A DNA stretch of 62,207 nt from Nocardioidaceae bacterium (GTDB lineage: Bacteria > Actinomycetota > Actinomycetes > Propionibacteriales > Nocardioidaceae). The notes beneath the pieces were generated by a model. The model had not been told where the DNA came from. It made no database searches and worked only from the letters and a program-made list of their open reading frames with translations. The stretch covers positions 1-62,207 of the forward strand of contig JAICWH010000003.1 in NCBI GenBank assembly GCA_025934895.1. The letters run 5' to 3'. Below, piece by piece: positions 8,314-17,788 of this stretch (positions are counted from its first letter, which is position 1; each line of letters begins with the position of its first letter). Both the position numbers and the translations under genes were made by a program.

Positions 8314-10602
8314 TCAGCCGAGCGAGACCGGGTCGACCTGCACCCGGATCGGCGGGAGCTTCTTGGCAGACCGCACGCTCTGCATCTGGGCCAGCGCCCG
8401 CGACAACGGTGCGCCGGCGACCCGCGGCACACGCACCACGGCGCGACGGAGCACCGGGCCGTCCCGGGCACTCTCCGGCGGACCGGGGGTCGCACGCGGG
8501 TCCCGGGCGGCATCCGGGACCGGGGCGTGCCCGGACACCGGAGCGTGCCCGAGCACCGGAGCGTTCCCGAGCACCGGGGCGGGTCCGAGCACCGGGGCGG
8601 GTCCGGTCACCGCGAGGTTCCCGGTCACCGCGACGTTCCCGGTCACCGCGACGTTCCCGGTCACCGCGAGGTTCCCGGTCACCGCGACGGGGCCGAGCAC
8701 CTCGGCGCCCGGCGGCAGCCGGAGCGCCTTCAGAGCCTCCGCGAGGTCCGCCTCGGTGCCGGTCAGACTCGCCAACCGGGACGCCGGCGGCAGGTGTGCG
8801 CACTGACGCTCCTCGAGCTCCCGTCCGGCGAACCCGCCGGGATCCCAGCGCACCAGGGCCTGCAGGACGGGCTCGGACGGCTCCCCGACGGCGACCACCC
8901 GACCTCCCGCGTCGCCGGAGCGTGCCAGGGCCGCGGCCGCCATCCAGCGTCTGAGCGCCTCCTCGGCGGTGCGCAGGTCGGTGCGGGCCAGCATCAGCCC
9001 GGTGTCGAGCAGGACCACGCACGCGTAGCCACCCGTCACGACGGGCTCCGCCCCCGGCGTCGCGACGACCAGCGACGGCGTCTCCTCGACGGTGGCCAGG
9101 ACCCGGTCACCTGCAGACGTCCGCACCGGCACCTGCGGGAAGGCACGACCGATCTCCTCCGCGGTCCTCGCCTCGCCCAGCACCGGAGCGCGCAGGCCCC
9201 GACCCGAGCAGACCGGGCACGACCATCCCGGCTGTTCGGCGCCGCACCAACGGCACGAGGGAGGTCGCTGAGCTCCGAGGATCTGCAACGGCCCGGAGCA
9301 CACCGGGCAGCGGGCCGGGCTGCGGCAGGTGTCGCAGGCCAGCGCCGTGAGGTAGCCGTGTCGAGGGGTCGAGATCAGCACCGGTCCGTGCTCGAGGCCC
9401 GCGCGGATCGCGTCGTACGCCGTTCGTGGCAGCCGGGTGCTCCTGGCGTGCGGGTCACGCTCGAGCTCCCGGTCGGTCGCGCCGGTGATGGTGACCAGCG
9501 GCGAGACCGCGCGCACGACGGCCCGCTCGGCGGCCAGCTCGCGGGCCCAGCCGGTGCGCAGGAGGTACTCGCCCTCGACCGTGCGGGCGAAGCCCCCCAC
9601 CAGTGCGGCCGCCCCCTCCTCGCGGGCGCGCAGCAGGAGCACCTCACGGGTGTGCGGGTAGGGAGCCCGGGGCTCCGCGTAGAGGTCGTCGCCGTCGTCC
9701 CACATCGCCACCAGGCCGAGGTCGTGCACCGGCGCGAAGGCGGCTGCACGGGTGCCGAGGACCACCCGCACCGCTCCCCGTGCCACCGCGAGGAAGGCCC
9801 GGTATCGACGGGCGGGACCCGAGTCGGCGGTGAGCACCACGTGCTGCCCGACGCCGAGGACGTCGGCCAGCGCGGCGTCGACGCGGGCCACGTCCTTGTG
9901 GTCGGGGACGCACAGCAACGAGCCCCGCCCTGAAGACAACGCCGCCGCCGCCGCCTGTGCCAGCAGAGCCGGCCACGACGGCCCCGGCAGCGACGACCAG
10001 ACCGCTCGCGGTGTCCTTCCTGCCGCGAGCGCGTTGACGAAGGCCACGCCGCCGCCGTAGGCGGACCAGGCCGTGCGCGCGCATGCCAGGTCGGGCTCGA
10101 CGGGTGGTGCCGGCACCGACTCACGCCTCTCGGTGCCGGCGTGCCGCGCCGGCACCGCGAGTCTGAGCACGTCGGACCGGGTGCCGGCATAACGAGCCGC
10201 CACCAGACCCACGAGGTGCGCCACCGCCGGAGACAGGACCGCCTCGCCGCCGACCGCGCGGCGCAGGGGGGTCAACCGGCCCTGGTGCTCGCTGGCCGCG
10301 ATCCGGTCGAGCACGAAGCCGTTGACGTCCTGCCCGGCGAACCTGACCTTGACCCGGGAGCCGGCGCGGACGAGCTCGTGCAGCTTCGCGGGCACCGAGT
10401 AGTCGAAGGGCCGGTCGAGGTGCGGCAGGGGTACGTCGACCAGGACCCGGGCCACGGGCAGCTCCGGGGCAGGGTCATCGGGCGACGGTGTCTCGGCGGC
10501 TCGCTCCCTCGCCCGGCGGACTCGGGCGCGGGCGACGGCGGGCAGCGCGGGACCCGTGGGCAGCTGGGGCTGCTGACCGGTCCGGGCCGTCTGGTCGCTC
10601 AC
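8314..10602 (-). CDS. priA: Primosomal protein N' (PriA), actinobacterial helicase-inactive form
   Basis: PriA reloads the replisome at stalled forks. The 762-residue protein has the N-terminal DNA-binding domain (RVLVDVPLPHLDRPFDYSVP, about residue 50) and the zinc-binding insertion with paired cysteines CDTCRSPARCPVC and CRWCGAEQPGWSCPVC (about residues 419-465). The helicase core is degenerate: the Walker A site near residue 207 reads WSSLPGPSWPALLA with no GKT/S, and the DEEH box is replaced by WDDGDD. This loss is usual in actinobacterial PriA, which keeps a DNA-binding role. The GTG at 10602 is the likely start. Residues about 638-691 are a tandem hexapeptide array, described separately. 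Confidence 0.9.
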   Translation of the reverse strand: MSDQTARTGQQPQLPTGPALPAVARARVRRARERAAETPSPDDPAPELPVARVLVDVPLPHLDRPFDYSVPAKLHELVRAGSRVKVRFAGQDVNGFVLDRIAASEHQGRLTPLRRAVGGEAVLSPAVAHLVGLVAARYAGTRSDVLRLAVPARHAGTERRESVPAPPVEPDLACARTAWSAYGGGVAFVNALAAGRTPRAVWSSLPGPSWPALLAQAAAAALSSGRGSLLCVPDHKDVARVDAALADVLGVGQHVVLTADSGPARRYRAFLAVARGAVRVVLGTRAAAFAPVHDLGLVAMWDDGDDLYAEPRAPYPHTREVLLLRAREEGAAALVGGFARTVEGEYLLRTGWARELAAERAVVRAVSPLVTITGATDRELERDPHARSTRLPRTAYDAIRAGLEHGPVLISTPRHGYLTALACDTCRSPARCPVCSGPLQILGAQRPPSCRWCGAEQPGWSCPVCSGRGLRAPVLGEARTAEEIGRAFPQVPVRTSAGDRVLATVEETPSLVVATPGAEPVVTGGYACVVLLDTGLMLARTDLRTAEEALRRWMAAAALARSGDAGGRVVAVGEPSEPVLQALVRWDPGGFAGRELEERQCAHLPPASRLASLTGTEADLAEALKALRLPPGAEVLGPVAVTGNLAVTGNVAVTGNVAVTGNLAVTGPAPVLGPAPVLGNAPVLGHAPVSGHAPVPDAARDPRATPGPPESARDGPVLRRAVVRVPRVAGAPLSRALAQMQSVRSAKKLPPIRVQVDPVSLG
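8530..8691 (-). repeat. Nine tandem 18-bp units inside priA encoding hexapeptides
   Basis: Consecutive 18-bp units start at 8530, 8548, 8566, 8584, 8602, 8620, 8638, 8656 and 8674. The most alike read CCCGGTCACCGCGACGTT on the plus strand. In PriA they encode a run of hexapeptides such as NVAVTG, NLAVTG, PAPVLG and HAPVSG in the C-terminal domain, directly after the conserved GAEVLGPV. Because 18 is a multiple of three, copy number can change without breaking the frame. This is an insertion relative to the usual PriA domain (family knowledge), probably in a surface loop. Confidence 0.85.
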
Positions 10603-10757
10603 GCCGTCAGTGTCGCAGCCGGCGCGGACAGTCCCAGTCGCTCCTCCACAAGGCTGGGGACGGCGTCGTGGCCGTGACCGTCCGGCGCCCTCGACGTACC
10701 AGGGCTGGGCGCGTCGACGTGCTGGGACGACGCCGCGACGTACTCCCCATGGAGAAC

Positions 10758-10795
10758 TGGCGCTCCCCACGGCACACGGCCCATGGGGAGCGCCA
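10758..10795 (-). terminator. Hairpin after metK, probable terminator
   Basis: TGGCGCTCCCCA (10758-10769) and TGGGGAGCGCCA (10784-10795) form a perfect 12-bp stem with a 14-nt loop. It starts 45 nt after the metK stop. There is no U tract, which is common in GC-rich actinobacteria. CTCCCCATGG at 10743-10752 can also pair with CCATGGGGAG at 10781-10790, giving a competing fold. The rest of the 237-bp gap shows no gene. Confidence 0.6.
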
Positions 10796-10839
10796 AACCT
10801 CCTGCATCCCCTGGTAACCGGCGGCCAGGGAAGCCAGGC

Positions 10840-12036
10840 TCAGACCCCGGCAGCCGCCTTGAGGGCGTCCACGCGGTCGGTGCGCTCCCAGGTGAACTCG
10901 GGGAGCTCACGGCCGAAGTGGCCGTAGGCGGCGGTCGCGGCGTAGATCGGCCGGAGCAGGTCGAGGTCACGGATGATCGCGGCCGGCCGCAGGTCGAACA
11001 CCTCCTGGACGGCCTTCTGGATGGTCGCGACCGGGATCGACTCGGTGCCGAAGCAGTCGACGTAGAACCCGACCGGGTGCGCCTTGCCGATCGCGTAGGC
11101 CACCTGCACCTCGCAGCGCCAGGCCAGGCCCGCGGCGACGACGTTCTTGGCCACCCAGCGCATCGCGTACGCACCGGACCGGTCCACCTTCGAGGGGTCC
11201 TTGCCGGAGAACGCGCCGCCCCCGTGGCGGGCCATCCCGCCGTAGGTGTCGATGATGATCTTGCGGCCGGTGAGCCCGGCGTCCCCCATCGGGCCGCCGA
11301 CCTCGAAGCGGCCGGTCGGGTTGACCAGCAGCACGTAGCCGTCCGAGGGGATGTCGAAGGCCGCCAGCACCGGGTCGACGACGTGCTTCTTGATGTCCGG
11401 GGTCAGCATCGTGTCGAGGCTGATGTCCTTGGCGTGCTGGGAGGACACCACGACGGTGTCCACGCGCACGGGACGGTTCTCGTCGTCGTACTCGATGGTC
11501 ACCTGGGTCTTGCCGTCGGGACGCAGGTAGGACATCGTGCCGTCCTTGCGGACCTGCGAGAGCCGCTCGGCGAGCCGGTGCGCGATGGTGATCGGCAGCG
11601 GCATCAGCTCAGGCGTGTCGTCGCAGGCGTAGCCGAACATCAGCCCCTGGTCGCCGGCGCCCTGCCGGTCCAGCTCGTCGGAGGAGTGGTCGTGACGCTC
11701 CTCGTAGGCGTCGTCGACCCCCTGGGCGATGTCGGAGGACTGCTTGCCGATGGCGACCTGGACGCCGCAGGAGTTGCCGTCGAAGCCCTTCACCGACGAG
11801 TCGTAGCCGATCAGAAGGATCCGGTCCCGGACCAGCTTCGGGATCTCGGCATAGGTCTGGGTGGTCACCTCACCGGCCACCACGACCAGCCCGGTGGTCA
11901 GGAGGGTCTCCACCGCGACCCGGCTCAGCGGGTCGTCGGCGAGCAGGGCGTCCAGGACCGTGTCGCTGATCTGGTCGGCGATCTTGTCCGGGTGCCCCTC
12001 GGTCACGGACTCGGAGGTGAAAAGGCGTCCAGCCAC
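10840..12036 (-). CDS. metK: S-adenosylmethionine synthetase
   Basis: MetK makes SAM from methionine and ATP. The protein shows [20 protein letters not shown] at the N-terminus, the methionine-binding [13 protein letters not shown] hexa-motif region, the P-loop-like [19 protein letters not shown] and the C-terminal [11 protein letters not shown] region. The frame is open further upstream, but the GTG at 12036 is preceded by AAGGGG about 9 nt away and gives 398 residues, the family norm; codons upstream include no better start. No SAM riboswitch is seen in the 77-nt gap to coaBC. Confidence 0.95.
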   Translation of the reverse strand: MAGRLFTSESVTEGHPDKIADQISDTVLDALLADDPLSRVAVETLLTTGLVVVAGEVTTQTYAEIPKLVRDRILLIGYDSSVKGFDGNSCGVQVAIGKQSSDIAQGVDDAYEERHDHSSDELDRQGAGDQGLMFGYACDDTPELMPLPITIAHRLAERLSQVRKDGTMSYLRPDGKTQVTIEYDDENRPVRVDTVVVSSQHAKDISLDTMLTPDIKKHVVDPVLAAFDIPSDGYVLLVNPTGRFEVGGPMGDAGLTGRKIIIDTYGGMARHGGGAFSGKDPSKVDRSGAYAMRWVAKNVVAAGLAWRCEVQVAYAIGKAHPVGFYVDCFGTESIPVATIQKAVQEVFDLRPAAIIRDLDLLRPIYAATAAYGHFGRELPEFTWERTDRVDALKAAAGV

Positions 12037-12113
12037 GTCGTCGTACCCCTTGATGTCTAGGCGAACTGTCCGCCGCCAAGATAACCCGCCGGGGCACGCG
12101 TCCCCGACACGTC

Positions 12114-13394
12114 TCAGCCCGGCAGGCGGTCGAGCCGCGCCACGACCTGGTCCCACACCACGTGCGCCAAGGCGGCCTTGGAGCCGTGCGGCACCGGCGT
12201 CGCGGTGCCGTCGGCATCGAGTACGACGGCCTCGTTGTCGGTGCTGCCGAAGACCTTGCCGCCGCTCACGTCGTTGACCACGAGCAGGTCGCAGCCCTTG
12301 CGCAGCAGCTTGGCCCGGGCCAGGTCCAGCACGGAGGCGGTCTCGTCACCGGTCTCCGCGGCGAACCCCACGATCACGGCGCCGAGACGCACCCGGTCGT
12401 GAGAGATCTGCGCGAGGATGTCGGGGTTCTGCTCGAGCGCCAGGGACCCGGCGGACCCGTCGTCGGCCTTCTTGATCTTGGTCTCGCTCACCGTGCTCGG
12501 TCGGTAGTCGGCGGGAGCGGCCGCCATCACCACCGCGTCGGCCGTCGAGGTGCCCGCCAGCACGGCGTCGCGCAGCTCGGCGGTCGTCTCGACGTGCACC
12601 ACCTTGACCCCGGCCGGGTCCGGGAGGCTCACGTTGGCGGCGGCCAGGGTCACCTCGGCCCCGCGCGCCGCGGCCGCCCTGGCCAGCGCGTAGCCCTGGC
12701 GACCCGAGGAGCGGTTGCCCAGGAACCGGACCGGGTCGAGGTACTCCCGGGTGCCACCGGCCGACACCAGAACGTGGCGTCCGGCGAGGTCGAGCAGGTT
12801 CGCGGAGCGGGCCCGGGCGAGCACGTCGCGGCCCACCTCGAAGATCTCCGCGGGCTCGGGGAACCGGCCCTTTCCGGTGTCGGCGCCGGTGAGCCGGCCT
12901 TCGGCGGGCTCGATCACCAGGGCCCCCCGGCGACGCAGGGTGGCGACATTCTCCTGGGTCGCTGGGTGCTCCCACATCTCGGTGTGCATCGCCGGGGCGA
13001 ACACCACCGGGCAGCGGGCGGTCAGCAGGGTGTTGGACAGCAGGTCGTCGGCGAGCCCGTGCGCGGCCTTGGCCAGCACGTCGGCGGTCGCCGGCGCCAC
13101 CAGGACGAGGTCCGCGGCCTGCCCGATCCGCACGTGCGGCACCTGGTGCACGTCGTGCCAGACGTCGCTGGCGACGGGTTTCCCGGAGAGCGCGGCCCAG
13201 GTGGGCGCGCCGACGAACTCCAGCGCCGCGGCGGTGGGTACGACGGTCACGTCATGGCCGGACTCGGTCAGCCGGCGGAGCAGCTCGCAGGCCTTGTAGG
13301 CAGCGATGCCGCCGCTGACCCCCAGGACCACCCGGGGGCGCCGCTGCGGGCGGTCGTCGGACGTCGTGGCGCCCGGGCGGCTCTCTCCGGCCAT
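12114..13394 (-). CDS. coaBC: Bifunctional phosphopantothenoylcysteine decarboxylase / phosphopantothenate-cysteine ligase
   Basis: CoaBC performs two successive coenzyme A steps: joining cysteine to 4'-phosphopantothenate, then FMN-dependent decarboxylation. The N-terminal flavoprotein half shows [18 protein letters not shown], the catalytic His region (VPHVRI) and [14 protein letters not shown]. The C-terminal ligase half shows [20 protein letters not shown] and [10 protein letters not shown]. At 426 residues it is typical. The neighbours metK, rpoZ and gmk are the usual actinobacterial order. ATG start at 13394. Confidence 0.95.
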   Translation of the reverse strand: MAGESRPGATTSDDRPQRRPRVVLGVSGGIAAYKACELLRRLTESGHDVTVVPTAAALEFVGAPTWAALSGKPVASDVWHDVHQVPHVRIGQAADLVLVAPATADVLAKAAHGLADDLLSNTLLTARCPVVFAPAMHTEMWEHPATQENVATLRRRGALVIEPAEGRLTGADTGKGRFPEPAEIFEVGRDVLARARSANLLDLAGRHVLVSAGGTREYLDPVRFLGNRSSGRQGYALARAAAARGAEVTLAAANVSLPDPAGVKVVHVETTAELRDAVLAGTSTADAVVMAAAPADYRPSTVSETKIKKADDGSAGSLALEQNPDILAQISHDRVRLGAVIVGFAAETGDETASVLDLARAKLLRKGCDLLVVNDVSGGKVFGSTDNEAVVLDADGTATPVPHGSKAALAHVVWDQVVARLDRLPG

Positions 13395-13405
13395 GCGCGT
13401 GCGGC

Positions 13406-13711
13406 TCAGCCCTCGGTGGAGGCCTTCGCCTCGGCCTCCGGGTCGATGTCCTCACAGGTCAGCAGGTCCTCGTTGATCTCGCGCAGCGCGATCGACAGCG
13501 GCTTCTCCTGCACGTGCGTGTCGACCAGCGGTCCGACGTACTCCAGCAGGCCCTCGCCGAGCTGGGAGTAGTAGGCGTTGATCTGGCGGGCCCGCTTGGC
13601 GCTGTAGAGCACCAGCTTGTACTTCGAGTCGGTCTTCGTCAGCAGCTCGTCGATGGGTGGGTTGGTGATGCCCTCGGCGACGGGCAGGTTGCGGGAGACG
13701 GGCGACGACAC
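13406..13711 (-). CDS. rpoZ: RNA polymerase omega subunit
   Basis: Omega helps assemble and stabilise RNA polymerase by clamping beta-prime. The 101-residue protein carries [20 protein letters not shown] followed by [18 protein letters not shown], the conserved actinobacterial omega core that contacts beta-prime, and an acidic C-terminal tail. GTG start at 13711. It lies 11 nt upstream of coaBC and follows gmk, a conserved order in which gmk-rpoZ-coaBC-metK are probably cotranscribed. Confidence 0.95.
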   Translation of the reverse strand: MSSPVSRNLPVAEGITNPPIDELLTKTDSKYKLVLYSAKRARQINAYYSQLGEGLLEYVGPLVDTHVQEKPLSIALREINEDLLTCEDIDPEAEAKASTEG

Positions 13712-13751
13712 AGTGAAGCCTCACAGATTCGGGGGTGGACGAGCCAAGCCC

Positions 13752-14315
13752 TCAGGGGCTCTCCATCAAGGCTACCAACTCCTCCGCAGCCAGGTGAACT
13801 TCCGTGTTGACCACCGTGACGTCGAACTCGGTCTCGGCGGCGAGCTCAGCGTGCGCCGTCTCCAGCCGCCGGGCCCGTTCCTCGGGGCTCTCGGTGCCCC
13901 GGCCGACCAGTCGCCGCACCAGCTCGTTCCAGGACGGCGGCTTGAGGAAGACGAACAACGCCTCCGGCATCCGGCGGCGCACCTGGCGGGCGCCCTGCAG
14001 GTCGATCTCGAGGAGCGCAGGGCGGCCGGCGGCGAGCGCCTCGGTCACCGGGAGCCGAGGCGTGCCGTACCTCGCCGTGCCGTGCACGACCGCCCACTCC
14101 AGCAGCTCGTCCTGGGCCACCAGCCGGTCGAACTCGCCGTCGGTGACGAACCAGTAGTGTCGGCCGTGCACCTCTCCGGGCCGTGGGCGCCGGGTGGTGG
14201 CCGAGACCGAGATCCAGACTTCGGGGTGGTGCTCGCGGACGTAGCCAGCGACGGTGCCCTTGCCGACGGCGGTCGGCCCGGCCAGCACCGTGAGCCGGCC
14301 CCGCGACTCAGCCAC
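13752..14315 (-). CDS. gmk: Guanylate kinase
   Basis: Gmk phosphorylates GMP to GDP with ATP. The P-loop reads GPTAVGKGT (about residues 13-21), a small variant of the common GPSGVGKGT; the GMP-binding block [22 protein letters not shown] and [13 protein letters not shown] follow. Length 187 residues is normal. GTG start at 14315, 51 nt after the mihF stop. It sits between mihF and rpoZ, as in most actinobacteria. Confidence 0.95.
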   Translation of the reverse strand: MAESRGRLTVLAGPTAVGKGTVAGYVREHHPEVWISVSATTRRPRPGEVHGRHYWFVTDGEFDRLVAQDELLEWAVVHGTARYGTPRLPVTEALAAGRPALLEIDLQGARQVRRRMPEALFVFLKPPSWNELVRRLVGRGTESPEERARRLETAHAELAAETEFDVTVVNTEVHLAAEELVALMESP

Positions 14316-14366
14316 GCGGGTCAGCCACGCGGCAGTCTCGACCCGCTCCCGGGGCTGCCTCCCCGG

Positions 14367-14687
14367 CTAGCCACGCGAGCCGAACTCGCGCTCCAGCGCT
14401 GCCACCTGGTTGGCGCCGAGCCCACGCACCCGGCGGCTCTCGGAGATGCCGAGCCGCTCCATCATCTGTCTGGCCCGGACCTTGCCGAGGCCCGGCATGG
14501 ACTGCAGCAGGTCCACGACCCGCATCTTGCCCACGACGTCGTTCTCCTGGCCCTGCTTGAGGACGTCGACGATCGAGGCTCCCGAGTGCTTGAGCCGGTT
14601 CTTGATCTCGGCGCGCTCACGACGGGACGCCGCCGCCTTCTCCAGGTTCGCCTGTCGCTGTTCGGGCGTGAGTCGCGGCAGAGCCAC
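14367..14687 (-). CDS. mihF: Actinobacterial integration host factor (mIHF)
   Basis: A nucleoid-associated DNA-binding protein, found only in actinobacteria and unrelated to the proteobacterial IHF. The product has the long N-terminal helix ALPRLTPEQRQANLEKAA followed by a helix-two-turn-helix region ending in MPGLGKVRARQMMERLGISE and RRVRGLGANQVAALEREF. The GTG at 14687 gives 106 residues, the family size; the frame is open upstream but lacks similarity. The mihF-gmk-rpoZ order is diagnostic of the phylum. Confidence 0.95.
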   Translation of the reverse strand: MALPRLTPEQRQANLEKAAASRRERAEIKNRLKHSGASIVDVLKQGQENDVVGKMRVVDLLQSMPGLGKVRARQMMERLGISESRRVRGLGANQVAALEREFGSRG

Positions 14688-14808
14688 AGTGCGGACCTCG
14701 TCAGTGGGTGGGCGGCGGGCGGACAGACGAAATCTAGCCACCGGATCGCCGTCGTCGCAATGCAACGGCGATCTGTACCGGCCCGGGTCTTCGCCTGTCC
14801 TCGTGTGG

Positions 14809-16866
14809 TCAGCCGCCCAGACCGCGCCGGCGCAGCAGCGGCTGGGGGCTCGGCGGCCGCCCGCGCACGGCTTCGAACGCAGCGAGCGGGTCCCTGGTCC
14901 CGCCGACCGAGAGCAGCTCGCGCCGGAACAGGTCGCCGCTGTCCCGGCTCAGCCCGCCGTTGTCGGTGAACCAGTCCACGAGGTCGGCGTCGAGCACCTC
15001 GCTCCACAGGTAGGAGTAGTAGCCGGCGTCGTACCCGCCGCTGAAGATGTGCGCGAAGTAGGTGCTGCGGTAGCGGGGCGGCACGAGCGGCGACCGCAGA
15101 CCGTGCCGACCCAGCGCCTCGGCCTCGACCTGCTCGACGTCCTCGGTGGCAACAGCCGACTGCCCCGCTGGGCGCAGGTGCCACTCCTGGTCCAGCAGCG
15201 CCGCCGCGAGCATGGCGACGGTGTCGAAGCCCTGACCGTGCGACAGGGACGCGACGAGTCGGTCGACGACGTCCTGCGGGAGGGGCTCGCCGCTCTCGTG
15301 GTGCACCGCGTAGCCGGCCAGAACCTCGGGCCACCAGGCCCACATCTCGTTGACCTGGGAGGGGAACTCCACGAAGTCGCGAGGCACGGCTGTCCCGTGG
15401 AGCCGTGGGTAGGCGCAGTCCGAGAACAGGCCGTGCAGGGCGTGGCCGAACTCGTGGAACCCGGTCCGGACCTCGTCGGTGGTCATCAGCGCCGGCTGGC
15501 CCTGCGGAGGCTTGGGGACGTTGAGGCACACGACGACGACCGGGCGGGTGCCGAGCAGGTGCGACTGCCCGACGAACTCCGACATCCACGCGCCGCCGCG
15601 CTTGGTGGGCCGGGCGAACCAGTCGCACACGAGCAGGCCCAGGGTCGAGCCGTCGACCGTGTCACCGTCGAGCACCTCGAAGACGCGGACGTCCTCGGCA
15701 TAGGCCGGAAGGTCGTCGCGCTCTCGGAACGAGACGCCATACAGCCGGTTGGCGGCCGCGAAGAGCCCGTGCTGGAGGACCCGCTCCAGCTCGAAGTAGG
15801 GCTTCAGGGCGTTCGGGTCCACGCCGTACGTCGCCGCCCGGTCGCGGCTCGCGTAGTAGGCCCAGTCCCACGGCTGCACCGGGCCCTCGACCCCGTCGGC
15901 GCGGAGCAGCTGCTCGATGCGGGCCCGTTCCTTCTCCAGGTTGGCCATCGCGGGCGGTGCCATCTCGTCCAGCATCGCGAGCACCGCCTTGCTGGTGCCG
16001 GCGGTCTGGTCGGCGACGACGTAGGCGGCGTGGTCGTGGAACCCGAGAAGGGCGGCGCGCTCGGCCCGGAGCGTCACGATCTCGCTGACCAGCGCGCGGG
16101 TGTCGTGGGGGCCGCCACGCAGGCCACGGGTGGTCGCGGCCTGGTGCAGGCGCTGCCGGAGCTCCCGGTTTCGCAGGGACATGATGGCGGGCTGGATCGT
16201 GGGCAGCACCAGCGTCAGGAGGTAGCCGTCACGGCCGGTCTCCGCGGCGGCCGCGGCCGCGGCCTCCACGATGTGGTCCGCGAGCCCGTCGAGGTCGGCA
16301 CGGTCGGTGACGTGCACGGCCAGCTCGTTCGCCTCCGCCAGCACCCGGCTGCCGAACTCCGTGGTGAGGGAGGTCAGCCGCGTGTTGAGCGACCGCAGCC
16401 GCTCCCGGTCCGGCGCGGGCAGCGCGGCACCGGCCCGGACGAAGTCCTGGTGGTAGCGCTCGACGACCCGTCTCTGCTCGGTGCTCAGCCCTCGGTGGCG
16501 AGTCGCATGGACGGCGTCGATGCGGGCGAACAGCCGGGGGTCGAGCCGGATCTCGTCGAGGTGCTCGGCGATCAGCGGGGCGAGCTCGGTCTCGAGGGCC
16601 CGCATCTCGTCGGTCGCCATCGAGGAGGACAGGTTCCCGTGCACGTTGAGCACTCTCTCGAGCGTGCGGCCGGAGCGCTCCATCGCCTCGATGGTGTTGG
16701 CGAAGGTCGGCTGGTCCGGGGTGCAGGTGATCGCCGCGACCTCGGCCCGCTGCTCCGCGACCCCCGCGTCGAAGGCGGGACGGTAGTGCTCGTAGCGGAT
16801 CCGGTCGAACGGCGGGAACCCGAACGGCAGGCTGCTCGGCTGGAGGAACGGGTTCTCGTCGGCCAT
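14809..16866 (-). CDS. dcp: M3-family metallopeptidase (peptidyl-dipeptidase Dcp-like)
   Basis: A 685-residue cytosolic zinc peptidase of family M3, expected to trim small peptides. The zinc site HEFGHALH lies near residue 472, with the third ligand expected in the following helix (EFPSQVNEMW). The N-terminal helical lid begins NPFLQPSSLPFGFPPFDRI, as in Dcp rather than PepF, and the C-terminal substrate block reads FAHIFSGGYDAGYYSYLWSE. No signal peptide is seen. Dcp versus oligopeptidase A specificity cannot be told from sequence. It has its own gap on both sides (about 88 and 121 nt). Confidence 0.9.
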   Translation of the reverse strand: MADENPFLQPSSLPFGFPPFDRIRYEHYRPAFDAGVAEQRAEVAAITCTPDQPTFANTIEAMERSGRTLERVLNVHGNLSSSMATDEMRALETELAPLIAEHLDEIRLDPRLFARIDAVHATRHRGLSTEQRRVVERYHQDFVRAGAALPAPDRERLRSLNTRLTSLTTEFGSRVLAEANELAVHVTDRADLDGLADHIVEAAAAAAAETGRDGYLLTLVLPTIQPAIMSLRNRELRQRLHQAATTRGLRGGPHDTRALVSEIVTLRAERAALLGFHDHAAYVVADQTAGTSKAVLAMLDEMAPPAMANLEKERARIEQLLRADGVEGPVQPWDWAYYASRDRAATYGVDPNALKPYFELERVLQHGLFAAANRLYGVSFRERDDLPAYAEDVRVFEVLDGDTVDGSTLGLLVCDWFARPTKRGGAWMSEFVGQSHLLGTRPVVVVCLNVPKPPQGQPALMTTDEVRTGFHEFGHALHGLFSDCAYPRLHGTAVPRDFVEFPSQVNEMWAWWPEVLAGYAVHHESGEPLPQDVVDRLVASLSHGQGFDTVAMLAAALLDQEWHLRPAGQSAVATEDVEQVEAEALGRHGLRSPLVPPRYRSTYFAHIFSGGYDAGYYSYLWSEVLDADLVDWFTDNGGLSRDSGDLFRRELLSVGGTRDPLAAFEAVRGRPPSPQPLLRRRGLGG

Positions 16867-16954
16867 GGCGCCTGTTCTACACCGAGGGCGTCGACCGCAC
16901 CGGTCCTGGCGCCGATGCGTTCCCTGCTGCCGGATCAGTCAGATCCCGCTGGAG

Positions 16955-17788
16955 TCAGCCGAGCTTGCTGAAGGACTCGACGGCCCGCAGCGCCGCGTCG
17001 CGCAGCCGGTGCTTGTCCGGACCGGCCCGCAGGACCTGCCGTGAGCTGCTCGGGAGCACGTGCCGAGCGGCCCGCCCGAAGATCCGTCGTACGTCGTCCA
17101 CGGTGCCGCCCTGCTCCCCGATGCCCGGCACCAGGACCGGTCCACCGACGTCGAGGGTGTCGACGCTCACGTCGGGAGGGCACTCGACCGTCGCGCCGAC
17201 CACCGCTCCAACCGACCCGAGCCCGTGCGAGCCGGCGTTGCGCGCCGCCACGGCCTGCAGCACGCTCGCTGCCACCGTCGTACCCTGCCGGGTGATGGCG
17301 TGCTGGACCTGCGGCCCCTCGGGGTTCGAGGTCAGGGCGAGCAGGAAGACCCCGGCGTCGTTGGCCAGGGCGGTGTCGATCAGGGGGTCGAGGGAGCCGA
17401 CACCGAGGAACGGGCTCGCGGTGACCGCGTCCACGGCCAGCGGCGAGCCGGCGCTGAGATACGCCTCGGCGTAGGCCTGCACCGTCGACCCGATGTCCCC
17501 GCGCTTCGCGTCGAGGAGCACGATGGTCCCCTGTTCGCGGCACGCCGCGACGAGCCGCTCGAGCACAGCGATGCCCGCAGAACCGTGCCGCTCGAAGAAC
17601 GCGGACTGCGGCTTGACGACCGCGGCGATGCCGACGACCGCCTCGAGGGCCGTCATCGCGAACCTCTCCAACCCGACCGCGCTGTCGGTGCAGCCCCAGT
17701 CGTCGAGCAGACCTGGGTGCGGGTCGATCCCCACGCAGAGCCGGCCCCGGGTCTCGACGGCGTCGGCCAGCCGCTCCCCGAACGTCAT
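16955..17788 (-). CDS. pyrF: Orotidine 5'-phosphate decarboxylase, type 2
   Basis: PyrF decarboxylates OMP to UMP, the last step of the pathway. The 277-residue protein is the longer mycobacterial/myxococcal type, recognised by [15 protein letters not shown] at the start, [12 protein letters not shown] and the catalytic [19 protein letters not shown] (about residue 96), with PGIGEQGG at the phosphate site. The ATG at 17788 overlaps the pyrD stop by 4 nt; an open frame further upstream lies within pyrD. It is the last gene of the pyrimidine operon. Confidence 0.95.
   Translation of the reverse strand: MTFGERLADAVETRGRLCVGIDPHPGLLDDWGCTDSAVGLERFAMTALEAVVGIAAVVKPQSAFFERHGSAGIAVLERLVAACREQGTIVLLDAKRGDIGSTVQAYAEAYLSAGSPLAVDAVTASPFLGVGSLDPLIDTALANDAGVFLLALTSNPEGPQVQHAITRQGTTVAASVLQAVAARNAGSHGLGSVGAVVGATVECPPDVSVDTLDVGGPVLVPGIGEQGGTVDDVRRIFGRAARHVLPSSSRQVLRAGPDKHRLRDAALRAVESFSKLG

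Noticed and set aside
8314-10602. priA as a pseudogene because its helicase motifs are missing
   Set aside because: The frame is full length, the zinc-binding and DNA-binding domains are intact, and loss of the Walker motifs is normal for actinobacterial PriA.
12037-12113. SAM riboswitch upstream of metK
   Set aside because: The gap is 77 nt and shows none of the conserved SAM-I or SAM-II blocks.
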